A DNA stretch of 64,000 nucleotides, taken from positions 434,001-498,000 of the forward strand of contig NZ_RWIS01000001.1 in NCBI RefSeq assembly GCF_003944705.1. Direction: 5' to 3'. Positions 33,659-42,844 of this stretch are shown here, piece after piece; position 1 is the first letter of the stretch; the number at the start of each line of letters is the position of its first letter. A program made the translations under genes and the position numbers. The notes below the pieces were generated by a model. The model was given only the letters and a program-made list of their open reading frames with translations, was not told the origin of the DNA and did not search any database. The stretch is from Hymenobacter metallilatus (GTDB taxonomy: Bacteria > Bacteroidota > Bacteroidia > Cytophagales > Hymenobacteraceae).

Positions 33659-35995
33659 ATGCGTACCTCTACCTACGCCATTGCCTTTTTGTGCGCGTGG
33701 CTACTGGCTTCTTTTACGGCTCAGGCCCAGAAAGTAGGCCTCGTGCTCAGTGGCGGCGGGGCCAAAGGCCTGGCCCACGTGGGCGTGCTGAAAGTGCTGG
33801 AAAAGAACCGGATTCCTATCGACTACATTGTGGGCACCAGCATGGGTGCCATTGTGGGCGGCCTCTATGCAGCCGGCTACTCTCCCCGCGAAATCGAAGA
33901 AATTATTCTGAAGCCGGAGTTTCAGGACTGGGTAGCCAACCGCCCCCTGGAAGGCAAGGTGTTCAACTTCTACGATGCCGACCCCTCTCCGGCCGCTTTG
34001 CACCTGGGCCTGTCCATTGACTCGGCCTTCCGGACCCGGGTAACGCCACGCATCATCAACGATGCTACCCTGAACTACAAGCTGGCAACCATGCTGGCCC
34101 CGGCCGGGGCTATTGCCGACTACAACTTTGATAACCTGTTTGTGCCCTACCGCGCCGTGGCCTCCGAGGTATTTACACGCCAGCGCGTGGTGCAGCGCAG
34201 CGGCTCCCTCTCCGATGCCGTGCGCAACTCCATGGCCTTCCCGCTGGCATTCCGGCCTATCCGCCAGGAAGATGGGCGCTACCTGTTTGACGGGGCCGTG
34301 GTGGACAACTTTCCGACCGGGGTTATTAAGCAGGAATTCAAGCCTGATATTATTATTGGGGTAAACGTGGGCGACGTGGCTTACCGCAAGTACCCCAAGG
34401 AGAAGGACGACCAGCTGCTCACCAGCACCCTGGTTTTTCTGGGCTCCAACGCAGCCGATACGCTGTCGGTGGGCCCCAACGGCATCTTCATCCAGCCCGA
34501 CCTGACCGACTACACGGCGGCCGACTTTGGCCGGGTGAAGCGCTTGGTTGCCTTGGGTGAAAAAGCAGCCGAAGAAAAGCTGCAGCTTACCCTGCAGCGG
34601 ATTCAGCGCCGCGAGGATACGGTGGCCCTGCAGCAGCGGCGGCTGGCGTTTCAGCAGCGGGCCCCCCGCCCCGATTTCACCCGGATTTCGGTGCAGGGCC
34701 TGCCGCGGCAGCAGCAGGATTTTGTGCGGCGGTTTTTCCAGCGCACCGGCTCTACCTACACGCCCAGTGACGTGGAAGAAGGCTATTTCCGCCTCGTGAG
34801 CAACGACTTTTTCACGAACGTGTATCCCCGGGTGCGCTATTCGGCCGCCGATAAGGGCTACACGCTGGGTATTGATGCCCGCCAGGCCAATAACCTTACC
34901 GCCGATTTGGGCGTGCTGCTCTCCTCCCGCTCAATGAGTAATTTTTACTTGGGTGGAGCTTACCGCTACCTTAACCGCTACCTGTACACAGTGCGGGCCA
35001 ATGCCACCATTGGGCGGTTCTACAATGCCGTGCAGGGCTCGTTCCGGGTGAGTGTACCCGGGCAGATTCCGTTGTACTTCGAGCCTATTATCACCTTCAA
35101 CAACCTGAATTACCAGGATACTGGTGGCCTGCTGGGCCAGAATGCCGAAACCAGCCAGCTGGTGCAGCGTGACCTGAAAACGGCCCTCAATATTGGCATC
35201 AGCCCCAATTACCGCAGCCGGTACGTACTCGATATTGGGGCATTTACCAACCGGGACCGGTTTGCCAATACCCGGGAGCTCAGCAGCACCGACCAGCTGG
35301 ACCTGAACCGTTTTCAGGGCGTTACGGCCGGCATCCGGTTTGAGCGCAACTCCCTGAACGCCCGCCAATACGCTACCAAGGGCCGCCGCGCCGAGTTTGC
35401 GCTCCGGGGCGTTACGGGCCAGGAAAAATACGAGGCCGGCACTACGGCCAATGGCGTGCCCAACCGTACTAAAAACCAGCGTTGGGTGCGGCTGTCGGTG
35501 TTCTCGGAACAATACTTCTCCCTGAGCAAAGTTGACTCGGTGGGGGCCAAAGTACATGCCTGGGGGGTACTGCTGGATGCCGTGGCCAGCACGCAGGGTC
35601 CGTTTGCAACCTACCGCTCCTCCCTTACTACCTCGGCGGCATTTCTGCCCCTGCCTGACTCACGCACCTTGTTTCTGGATAACTACCGGGGTACGGCCTA
35701 CGCCGGTGCAGGTCTGCGCTACATAAAAGGGCTTTTCCGGGGCGTAGAGTGGCGCACCGAGGCCTTTGCCCACGTGCTGGTACGCCCCTGGCAGCAGGTG
35801 CCCGAAAACCCGGTACTCGTACGCCGGGCCGAAACCGTTAGCCGCCCCTACCTTACCGTTATGACTGGGGTAGTATACCAGACGCCCGTTGGGCCCTTAT
35901 CCGTGCAGGCCATTCACTACGACGACCGAAACCACCGCTTCGGCGTGTTTGCCCACATTGGCTACGTGCTGTTCCGGGACCGGTCGTTGGAGTAA
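33659..35995 (+). CDS. Patatin-like phospholipase with C-terminal outer-membrane barrel
   Basis: A 778-residue protein of the PlpD/FplA layout. Signal peptide 1-23 (TAQAQ) is followed by a patatin lipase domain (about 24-265) with the oxyanion loop GGGAKG, nucleophile GTSMG and the dyad Asp in DGAVVDN. A POTRA-like segment (about 335-420; RISVQGLPRQQ, GYFRLVSNDFF) precedes a barrel of the Omp85/TpsB type (about 440-778). It should be a type Vd autotransporter-like lipase: the barrel sits in the outer membrane and displays or releases the lipase, which cleaves phospholipid ester bonds. The ATG at 33659 starts the signal peptide. A terminator follows at 36048. Confidence 0.92.
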   Translation: MRTSTYAIAFLCAWLLASFTAQAQKVGLVLSGGGAKGLAHVGVLKVLEKNRIPIDYIVGTSMGAIVGGLYAAGYSPREIEEIILKPEFQDWVANRPLEGKVFNFYDADPSPAALHLGLSIDSAFRTRVTPRIINDATLNYKLATMLAPAGAIADYNFDNLFVPYRAVASEVFTRQRVVQRSGSLSDAVRNSMAFPLAFRPIRQEDGRYLFDGAVVDNFPTGVIKQEFKPDIIIGVNVGDVAYRKYPKEKDDQLLTSTLVFLGSNAADTLSVGPNGIFIQPDLTDYTAADFGRVKRLVALGEKAAEEKLQLTLQRIQRREDTVALQQRRLAFQQRAPRPDFTRISVQGLPRQQQDFVRRFFQRTGSTYTPSDVEEGYFRLVSNDFFTNVYPRVRYSAADKGYTLGIDARQANNLTADLGVLLSSRSMSNFYLGGAYRYLNRYLYTVRANATIGRFYNAVQGSFRVSVPGQIPLYFEPIITFNNLNYQDTGGLLGQNAETSQLVQRDLKTALNIGISPNYRSRYVLDIGAFTNRDRFANTRELSSTDQLDLNRFQGVTAGIRFERNSLNARQYATKGRRAEFALRGVTGQEKYEAGTTANGVPNRTKNQRWVRLSVFSEQYFSLSKVDSVGAKVHAWGVLLDAVASTQGPFATYRSSLTTSAAFLPLPDSRTLFLDNYRGTAYAGAGLRYIKGLFRGVEWRTEAFAHVLVRPWQQVPENPVLVRRAETVSRPYLTVMTGVVYQTPVGPLSVQAIHYDDRNHRFGVFAHIGYVLFRDRSLE

Positions 35996-36047
35996 GTCAG
36001 GGCGAACAAAGTAATTCGTTCCCTTCCCTTTTTAAGTCTTACTATGC

Positions 36048-36090
36048 AGAAGCCCCCGGAGCCCGCGGACACTGGGGCTTCTTGTTTATC
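36048..36090 (+). terminator. Terminator after the patatin gene
   Basis: AGAAGCCCC/GGGGCTTCT nine-base stem (36048-36056, 36074-36082) with T-rich bases after it. A half-copy of the ACTTCGCGCTGCTC word (36124-36137) lies just beyond. Confidence 0.7.
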
Positions 36091-36286
36091 GGTGCGTTGT
36101 GTTGTGCACAACAAACGGATTACTTCGCGCTGCTCACAGTAACAACGCCCACATTTAAGTGGTCAAGTGCACGTAAAATCGTAGTCATTATCTGACTTCT
36201 ATTCTCCTTTTCCGAGAAGGGAATAGGGGGGTAAGCGGACCGCAGAACGACCACCGCGCATTACTTTCGCTTGACCACTCCTTCCT

Positions 36287-38287
36287 TTACTGCACCAGAA
36301 TCACGGCCGAGGAAGCCGGAACCTCGAGGGCAGTGGTGCTTACTTCCAGCTGGCGCAGGCCCTGGGGGTTGATTTCGTCGCCGCTGAGCACCACGGAGTA
36401 CCGGCCGGCGGGCACGGGCAGGCGGGCGGGTTGGCGGTTGCCGTTGAAGAGGACCACAATATTGTTCCACTCGTCGCCGCCGGCGTGATTTTTCAGGAGG
36501 TAGCCAATGGTTACGGGCGGCAGGTTGGGCAGGAATTCCAGGTGTTGCTGAATCAGCTCCTGGGTGGGCAGGCGGAAAGCCGGGTGCGCCTGCCGCAGGG
36601 CCAGCAGCTGCTTATAAAACGTGAACACGCGCTGGTAGCGCACCTTACGGGTCCAGTCAATCTGGTTGATGCTATCGGGCTGGTTAAAGGAGTTGTGAGA
36701 CCCGAACTTGGTGCGGAGAAACTCGTCGCCGATGGGCAGGAAAGGTACCCCCTGGGAGGTAAACACAATAGTATTGCTGAGCACATCCATGCGGATACGC
36801 TCCGCCTCAGAGGCCTGGGGGTTGGCGGCCGCCAGCTTGTCCCAGAGCACCATATCGTCGTGGCAAGCCACGTAGTTGATGGTTTGGGCCGGGGAGGCGG
36901 CCCAGGGCACTTTGGAGTAGTTTACCCTGGCGTAGTCGAGCTGGGGGTGCTGGGTAGCTGCCACAATACCAAACTTCACGCTTTCCTCCAGGCCCGGCTG
37001 TCCGCTGGCAAAGCCCGGCTCCGTCTGGCGGGCAAAGTGGCCCTTCACCCCGTCGCGCAGCTCATCCGAAAAGGCCGCAATGCGGTCCAGCTTGCGCACG
37101 TTGGCTTTCAGGGCCCGCTCAGTTTCGGGCAGGGGGCTGCTGCCGGCGGCCCAGCCTTCCCCGTACACGAAAATGCTGTGGTCCTGCTGGTCAAGAGCCA
37201 CGCGCACGGCCCGCATGGTACGCAGGTCCAGCACGCCCATCAGGTCAAACCGAAACCCATCGGCGTGGTACTCCCGGGCCCAGTACGCTACCGATTCCAC
37301 GATGAGCTTGCGCGCCATGGGCCGCTCCGAGGCCACCTCGTTGCCACAGGCCGCCGCGTCGGAAAGGCTGCCATCGGGGCGGTGGCGGTAATAATAGCCG
37401 GGCACCAGTTGCTCAAACGAGGTGCGCGAAACGGCCGTGGTGTGGTTGTACACCACATCCAGCACCAGCCGCAGGCCCTGGCGGTGCAGGCTCTGCACCA
37501 GCTGCTTCAGCTCCCGGATGCGGCTGGCCGGGTCGGCGGGGTCGGTGGCGTAAGAGCCCTCGGGCGCGGAGTAGTGCAGCGGGTCGTAGCCCCAGTTGTA
37601 CTGATTATCGGCCAGGCGGCTTTCATCTACCGAAGAGAAGTCGTTGGTAGGCAGCAGATGCAAGTGGGTGATGCCCAGCTCGGTGAGGTGGTCGAGGCCG
37701 GTCCTGACGCCTCCCGGCCCCCGGGTGCCGGTTTCGGCCACACCCAGGTACTTACCCTTCTGCCCCACCCCCGACTGCGGGTGCAGGGACAGGTCGCGCA
37801 CGTGCATTTCGCCAATCACCACATCCGTGGGCTGCTGGAGCGGGGGCCGCTCATCTTCATCCCACCCCGCCGGGTTCACCGTAGCGGGGTCGAGCAGGGC
37901 TCCGCGCAACCCGTTCAGGCCCAGGGCGTGCACGTAGGGGTCGGGCACTTCGGCCATCTGCCGGCCCTCAATGGTGGCCTGCACCACGTAGAACCGGCCC
38001 GGCGGCTGGGCGGGCAGGGTGTACACCCAGGTGCCGCCGGTAGATTTCTGCATGGTATACTCGGCCGCCGGAGTGCCCCCGGTTCCGGTGGTATAGAGCT
38101 TCAGCTGCAGCTTATCGGCCGTGGGAGCCCACACCCGCAGCCGGGCCTGGCCCTGCTGAAAGGTCAGGCCAAGGTCGGGGCCTTCGTAGGTAGGGTAGGT
38201 ATCGTATACCTCGCCTACCCGGGCCGTGCGGCAGGTAGGGAGGGTACTCAGGGCAAGCAGAGAGGCAAGCAAAATCCGAAAGTGCAT
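36287..38287 (-). CDS. pulA: Type I pullulanase lipoprotein
   Basis: A 666-residue GH13 debranching enzyme cutting alpha-1,6 links in pullulan and branched starch. A lipoprotein signal with STLPTC near residue 19 anchors it in the envelope. A CBM48-like N-terminal domain (about 40-125) precedes the barrel. YNWGYDPLHY identifies pullulanase type I; the nucleophile is the Asp in GFRFDLMG, the acid/base is the Glu in VYGEGW and the third acid is in VACHDDM. A C-terminal beta-domain closes the chain. The ATG at 38287 starts the signal peptide. The hydrolase gene at 38348 is upstream on the same strand (60 bases apart). Confidence 0.93.
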   Translation of the reverse strand: MHFRILLASLLALSTLPTCRTARVGEVYDTYPTYEGPDLGLTFQQGQARLRVWAPTADKLQLKLYTTGTGGTPAAEYTMQKSTGGTWVYTLPAQPPGRFYVVQATIEGRQMAEVPDPYVHALGLNGLRGALLDPATVNPAGWDEDERPPLQQPTDVVIGEMHVRDLSLHPQSGVGQKGKYLGVAETGTRGPGGVRTGLDHLTELGITHLHLLPTNDFSSVDESRLADNQYNWGYDPLHYSAPEGSYATDPADPASRIRELKQLVQSLHRQGLRLVLDVVYNHTTAVSRTSFEQLVPGYYYRHRPDGSLSDAAACGNEVASERPMARKLIVESVAYWAREYHADGFRFDLMGVLDLRTMRAVRVALDQQDHSIFVYGEGWAAGSSPLPETERALKANVRKLDRIAAFSDELRDGVKGHFARQTEPGFASGQPGLEESVKFGIVAATQHPQLDYARVNYSKVPWAASPAQTINYVACHDDMVLWDKLAAANPQASEAERIRMDVLSNTIVFTSQGVPFLPIGDEFLRTKFGSHNSFNQPDSINQIDWTRKVRYQRVFTFYKQLLALRQAHPAFRLPTQELIQQHLEFLPNLPPVTIGYLLKNHAGGDEWNNIVVLFNGNRQPARLPVPAGRYSVVLSGDEINPQGLRQLEVSTTALEVPASSAVILVQ

Positions 38288-38347
38288 AGAGGCGCAGGGT
38301 TGAGCCAACAAGTTCGGTGGTTTAAGCCGCACCCGGAAGCTGCCCTG

Positions 38348-39100
38348 CTACGCCGCCTCAATTTTTTGAGCGAAGTCGCGCAGCAGCCGGGCCACTTCCT
38401 CCGGAGCTTCATAGGGCAGCAGGTGCCCCGCACCACTGATAATTTCCAGGGGCGTGCCCTCGGGCAGTAGCGGCAGCGTTTCCAGGCCATGCACGGAGGG
38501 CGACATAATGGCGTCCTGGTCGCCGGCCAGGATGGTGCAAGGCACCTGCAGCGTACACATCCGGGCGCTGATGTCCTCCCGGCTGCCGTGCAGCAGCCAA
38601 GCCTCGTAGGCCAGGCGGGTGCTGCGGAGGTTGTCCTGCACAATTTGCTGCTGGTCGGCGGCCGCCAATGGCCGTACGGTGATGGTGTGCAGGGTTTTTT
38701 CAGCTTCCGTGGGCTTACCGTAGGCTTTAAGGCTGCTTAGGCGGTCTGCGTCGGTCATGGGCTCAGGGGCAGGGGGCGAAGGACTCAGCAGGGCCACCCC
38801 CACCAGCCCAGTTGGCTGCCGGGCAGCCAGGGCCAGGGCTACTTTGCCGCCCATGCTATGGCCCAGCAGCACATAGCGCGCCACCTGGTTTTCATTGATG
38901 AAGCGGGCTACCTGGTCGGCGTAGGCATCCACGGTGTAGTCTCCTGCTTGCGGCGGGGCAGCCGCTTGGCCAAAGCCCATCAGATCGGGGGCCAGCACGG
39001 AATGCGCCGGAGCCAGCAGCCGGGCCAGGGCTCCAAACTCGCGGCCGGAGCCGGCCCAATAGTGCAGACCAATAAAGGTGATGGAGGAAGAGACAGGCAT
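38348..39100 (-). CDS. Alpha/beta-fold hydrolase
   Basis: A 250-residue cytosolic enzyme. Motifs visible: HYWAGSGREF (oxyanion region), nucleophile elbow GHSMGG (about 80-85), an Asp in LAGDQDAIM (about 194) and the catalytic His in GAGHLLPYE (about 226). This belongs to the common lipase/esterase branch of the fold, but the substrate is unknown. It stands 60 bases before the pullulanase gene on the same strand and may be co-transcribed. Confidence 0.85.
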   Translation of the reverse strand: MPVSSSITFIGLHYWAGSGREFGALARLLAPAHSVLAPDLMGFGQAAAPPQAGDYTVDAYADQVARFINENQVARYVLLGHSMGGKVALALAARQPTGLVGVALLSPSPPAPEPMTDADRLSSLKAYGKPTEAEKTLHTITVRPLAAADQQQIVQDNLRSTRLAYEAWLLHGSREDISARMCTLQVPCTILAGDQDAIMSPSVHGLETLPLLPEGTPLEIISGAGHLLPYEAPEEVARLLRDFAQKIEAA

Positions 39101-39477
39101 ATGGGTAGGTGCTGGGTAAGGCCGCTTCAGGACGGGCTACGGTTAGTAGCAGTACGCAGATGGCACAATTACAGGCAGCCGGCCCTTTTCAGTTTCTCCG
39201 GGGCGTCGTTGGCAGCCGCTTCTCAGCGGCGGGCTTGTACCACCCTCCCGTCCGGCCCCGGCCGCGCCGTTGGCAGAATGGTTCTGGGGCGAAAAGTGCA
39301 GGCAGCTGATCCGGAGAAAACTACACTCTATGGGTCCGGCCGGGCACAAATTGGCCCCTAGCGCCAGTGGCTCCAGCCCGCTTCCGCAAAGCGCAAAGGC
39401 GCCGCCACTCCCAGGTGTTACGGGCTGGTACTACGTGGCGGCAGGCAGCTACTTTGTGCTGCCCGGTTGCGCGTACC
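39101..39477. other. Intergenic region with no recognised gene
   Basis: Lies between the hydrolase and the second GH1-like gene. Several short open frames exist but none has a plausible start, codon pattern or motif. A small GCCGC/GCGGC stem-loop occurs near 39210-39230. Nothing else is visible. Confidence 0.5.
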
Positions 39478-40812
39478 CTATTTCTCTACCTTCAAAGTAG
39501 CGGGGCGGCTGGTAAACTCAAACATTTCGGCGTGGGGTACGATGGTAATCTGACCGAACTCCTCAATCATCATTTTATAGCTCTCCCCCACCGGCCTGAT
39601 GTTGCGGTCCAGGTCGTAGAGGCCACAGGCGTTTACCGACAGGCGCTTCTCCCGCAGGCTGATGTCCCAGTCGAGCTGGTCGAGGAGGCTGTACCAGGTA
39701 AATCCCACCACCGGCACCCCATCCTGGCGGATGCGCTGCACGTTCACCCACTGCTTCCAGAGCCAGCACTCGGCATCTTTGGCGCTGAAGGTGTTGGTTT
39801 CGGTGTGGAACACGGGCTTGCGGTACCGCTCGTAGTACTGCTTGGTCATGGTATACCAGCCCAACACGTCTTCGGCGGCGCACCAGTCGCCGTTGGGCTT
39901 GATAATGCGCTCATTGCGGCCGTAATAGTCGTTGCCCATGATTTGGTAGCCGGGCGGCTCACCGGCCATAAACCACTTCATCTCTTCCCGGCTCATGCCG
40001 TTATCGAGGCAGTACAGCAACACCTCTGCATCAATGGTGTGGGCGTAGAGCAAATCCAGGGACAGGAAACGCAGCTTGTTCTGTAACCGGATTTCACTGC
40101 TTTCCACCGCGCGCATTTCGTGGATATACTCCGCCGATTCGCTTTGCACAATGATGCAGTCGGGCCGGTAGCGGGCAATTTGCTGGTTGCCCATGATGCT
40201 GGCGGCCGTAATGTGCTTCATGGCCGTTATGAACGCCCGATCATCCTTAAGCTGCTCATTCCAGATACCATCCTTGGCGGAGGCCCGGGCCGTTACATAA
40301 ATTTCGTTGACGGGCGTATAAAACCGCACCCAGGGGTAGCGCTGCGCTACCGCCCCACAGTACTCGGCAAAGTGCACGGGCAACTCAGGATTCTGGAAAT
40401 TGCCTACCCAATCGGGTACGCCAAAGTGCATCAGATCCAGAATAGGCGTGATACCCAGGCGCTTGATTTCGGCCATGGCCAAATCGGCAAACTCCCAATC
40501 AAACTGGCCAGGGCCTTTGTGAATGAGGTAGTACGGCAGGTTGTAGCGCAGCACCCTCAGCCCCAGCTCTTTCACCAACCCCAGGTCTTCTTTGTAGCGG
40601 TTGTAGTGGTCGGTTTCGGCCAGCAAATCGCGCCGGATAGTGCCGCCCGCAATGGTAGGGTAGGAGCACTCGATGCCGGTAGCAAACATGAAGTTGCCCG
40701 GCGTGCCGGTGGGCAGGCCGGAACCGTCGTGGCCGCCGGCCCCACCAAACTGGTCGCCTTCGTAATTACCGTCGCCGAACTTCTCTTTAATATGACTGAG
40801 GAAAGACTTCAT
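39478..40812 (-). CDS. GH1-like family glycosidase (paralog)
   Basis: A 444-residue relative of the protein at 2235. The barrel starts near residue 40 after a Gly/Asp-rich leader (GDGNYEGDQFGGAGGHDG). The acid/base Glu is in YTPVNEIYV (about 170) and the nucleophile in VFHTETNTFS (about 330). The first strand keeps FATGIECSYPTI and LMHFGVPDWV, as in GH1. No signal peptide. Unlike the shorter copy it contains a 30-residue insertion between the two motifs. The substrate is unknown. Confidence 0.78.
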   Translation of the reverse strand: MKSFLSHIKEKFGDGNYEGDQFGGAGGHDGSGLPTGTPGNFMFATGIECSYPTIAGGTIRRDLLAETDHYNRYKEDLGLVKELGLRVLRYNLPYYLIHKGPGQFDWEFADLAMAEIKRLGITPILDLMHFGVPDWVGNFQNPELPVHFAEYCGAVAQRYPWVRFYTPVNEIYVTARASAKDGIWNEQLKDDRAFITAMKHITAASIMGNQQIARYRPDCIIVQSESAEYIHEMRAVESSEIRLQNKLRFLSLDLLYAHTIDAEVLLYCLDNGMSREEMKWFMAGEPPGYQIMGNDYYGRNERIIKPNGDWCAAEDVLGWYTMTKQYYERYRKPVFHTETNTFSAKDAECWLWKQWVNVQRIRQDGVPVVGFTWYSLLDQLDWDISLREKRLSVNACGLYDLDRNIRPVGESYKMMIEEFGQITIVPHAEMFEFTSRPATLKVEK

Positions 40813-40854
40813 TTTTTAGTGAATGGGGCTTAGGGCTTAGGTTATCGGAGCCAG

Positions 40855-40930
40855 AACAGCAGCGTGCTAGAACGTTATTCCGAGCGTAGCGGAGCGAAGT
40901 CGAGGAATAACGCTCTAGCACGCTGCTGTT
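40855..40930. repeat. Palindrome of the TTATTCCGAGCG type
   Basis: Arms 40855-40881 and 40904-40930 pair at 26 of 27 positions. The loop GAGCGTAGCGGAGCGAAGTCGA contains its own imperfect repeat. It lies 42 bases upstream of the GH1-like gene start. Confidence 0.88.
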
Positions 40931-40954
40931 GCCGAACTCCTCAGACGTCAGCAC

Positions 40955-41034
40955 GCGAGATTCCTCGCGGGGCCCGAAATGACAAATACCACTACAACAT
41001 CAGGATGCGAGATTCCTCGCAGGCTCGGAATGAC
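40955..41034. repeat. Direct pair of GAGATTCCTCGC units
   Basis: GCGAGATTCCTCGC followed by a (G/A)GGCCCGAAATGAC-like tail occurs at 40955-40983 and again at 41007-41034 with a few differences. Each is half of the palindrome family seen at 40855, in the same orientation. They lie just before the GMC oxidoreductase stop. Confidence 0.75.
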
Positions 41035-41052
41035 GTTTTAATCCAGCCTGTC

Positions 41053-42735
41053 CTACGCCCGAAGGCTGGCCAGAAACTTATCGGCGGTGCGCAGGCTGAG
41101 GGCCATGATGGTGAGGGCCGGGTTTACGCTCAGGGCACTGGGAAACACGGAGTTGTCGCAGATGTAGAGGTTGGGCACGTCGAAGGCCTTGCCTTCCGGG
41201 TTTACCACCGCATCGTCGCCGCTCCGGCCCATGCGCGCCGTCCCGATGACGTGGGCATAGCGCTCAAACGCCCAGATATCGGTGGCCCCGGCCGCTTCCC
41301 AGATCTGGCGCATCAGCTTCTCGGCGTGGCGGTTCATGCGCTGCTCATTTTCCTGGGCCGTGAAGTGCAGGCGGGGCTTGGGCAGGCCGCGGGCATCCTT
41401 CTCGTCGCTGAGCTCCATGAAGTTAGCGGCGTGGGGCAGGCAGTCGCCCAGAATATTGATGCCGGCAATGTGGTTGTAGCTGCGCATGTAGTCACGCAGG
41501 GGCTGCCCCCAGAGCTTGCGCTGGCGCACCATTTGGGTGGCAAACGTCACGGGCATTACCCCGATACTCTGCAGCAAGTAGCCCCCGGCAAAATCGGCAT
41601 CCTTGGGACGGTGCGTGTCCTCGGAAATCAGGCCGCCGGGAATGCCTTTGTAGGGCCGGATATCCTCGGGGAAAGTGCCCCACACCTGCATACCCGGGTG
41701 GGCCATAAAGTTTTTGCCTACGTGGCCGCTGCTCAGTGCCAGCTCGTTCAGCATCAGCAGGCGCGGCGTTTCTACGGCCCCGGCGCAGAGGAACAAGTGG
41801 CGGCAGCGCTGGCGCACGGTTTGGCCGTGCTGCTCATATACCACGCCCGTTACGCGGCCGGTGGTGTCGCGCTCAATTTCCGTTACGTAGGCGTCGGCCC
41901 TGATTTCGGCCCCGTAGCTTTCCGCCAGGGGCAGGAAGGTGACATCCATGCTGGCTTTAGCACCCCGGTTGCAGCCCGCCTGACAAAAGCCCCGGTTGGT
42001 GCAGGCTTCACGCCAGCCAATGCCCTCCTGGTAGTAACGCGCCGATAAGGCCGCGTTGGCTGCCGGCGAGGTTTGAATTCCCAGCTGGGCACAGGCCCGC
42101 TCCATTAGCTGGGCGGCCCCATTGAGCGGCAGCGGGGCCAGCGGGTATCCTTTGCGGCGCGTGGGGTCCCAGGGGTAAGGCGTAGGCCCCGATATACCCA
42201 GAAAGTGCTCTATTTCCTCATAATACGGCTCCAGCTCCTCTATGCCAAACGGCCAGTCCACTCCCTGCCCGAAGTCGGTGTGCAGCTGCAGGTCGCCGCG
42301 GTGGGCACGGGGGGTGTAGGCGGTGTAGTGCAGCGTGGAGCCGCCTACGCCGGTGCCGGAGTTGTTTTTACCAAACGCCACCGGGTTCTGCCCCGCCGAG
42401 AGGCGCTCATCGTTCCAGAACAGGAAATTCTGCGCCTTTTCGTCGGTGGCGTAGTCCTTGGTTGGGTCGCGGCGGGGGCCGGCCTCCAGGGCTACCACTT
42501 TCAGCCCAGCCATGGCCAGCCGGGCTAGCAAAGGTGCCCCGCCAGCGCCGGTACCAATCACCACGCAGTCCACCTCATCGGCTGGGTCGGGTAGCGGAGC
42601 CGCCTGTTCCTGCTCGGTGGGAGCAGCCGCCGGAACGGCTTCGCTTTCGGCCAGAATACTTTTAAGCAGGGGGTCTTGTATTTCAGGCTGAACCGGGTTC
42701 AGCACGCCTTCTTCCAGGACTTCTTCGTCGGGCAT
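41053..42735 (-). CDS. GMC-family FAD oxidoreductase
   Basis: A 560-residue flavoprotein of the glucose-methanol-choline type. An N-terminal extension of about 55 acidic residues precedes the FAD-binding Rossmann motif VVIGTGAGGAPLLARLA and VALEAGP. Later blocks are GVGGSTLHYTAYTPRA, HLFLCAGAVETPRLL and the C-terminal RYAHVIGTARMG and VNPALTIMALSLRTADK. It probably oxidises an alcohol or sugar acid. It lies just downstream of a gluconate 2-dehydrogenase subunit 3-like gene, which pairs with such dehydrogenases in many bacteria; no cytochrome subunit is seen here. ATG at 42735. Confidence 0.9.
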   Translation of the reverse strand: MPDEEVLEEGVLNPVQPEIQDPLLKSILAESEAVPAAAPTEQEQAAPLPDPADEVDCVVIGTGAGGAPLLARLAMAGLKVVALEAGPRRDPTKDYATDEKAQNFLFWNDERLSAGQNPVAFGKNNSGTGVGGSTLHYTAYTPRAHRGDLQLHTDFGQGVDWPFGIEELEPYYEEIEHFLGISGPTPYPWDPTRRKGYPLAPLPLNGAAQLMERACAQLGIQTSPAANAALSARYYQEGIGWREACTNRGFCQAGCNRGAKASMDVTFLPLAESYGAEIRADAYVTEIERDTTGRVTGVVYEQHGQTVRQRCRHLFLCAGAVETPRLLMLNELALSSGHVGKNFMAHPGMQVWGTFPEDIRPYKGIPGGLISEDTHRPKDADFAGGYLLQSIGVMPVTFATQMVRQRKLWGQPLRDYMRSYNHIAGINILGDCLPHAANFMELSDEKDARGLPKPRLHFTAQENEQRMNRHAEKLMRQIWEAAGATDIWAFERYAHVIGTARMGRSGDDAVVNPEGKAFDVPNLYICDNSVFPSALSVNPALTIMALSLRTADKFLASLRA

Positions 42736-42740
42736 ATGCG

Positions 42741-42844
42741 GTGAGATAGTGAAGTTGTGAAATTGTGAAAGGTGCTAGGCAGCCGTGTGTGAGTGGTGCA
42801 GCTCGATTGTCAAACTCACCACTTCACCACCTCACAACTTCACC
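42741..42844. repeat. Octamer-array hairpin 1
   Basis: Left arm has four eight-base words in register: GTGAGATA, GTGAAGTT, GTGAAATT, GTGAAAGG (42741-42772). Right arm has AAACTCAC, CACTTCAC, CACCTCAC, AACTTCAC (42812-42843). The element fills the 96-base spacer and extends 13 bases into the 3' end of the subunit 3 gene, whose stop (42832-42834) lies inside it. Confidence 0.88.

Noticed and set aside
36100..36137. GTTGTGCACAAC palindrome and ACTTCGCGCTGCTC after the patatin gene
   Set aside because: Short and without a matching second arm; likely a fragment of the palindrome family rather than a complete element.
36431..38470. Plus-strand frame of about 680 codons opposite the pullulanase
   Set aside because: No domain, start signal or sensible composition; opposite a complete GH13 enzyme with intact catalytic motifs.
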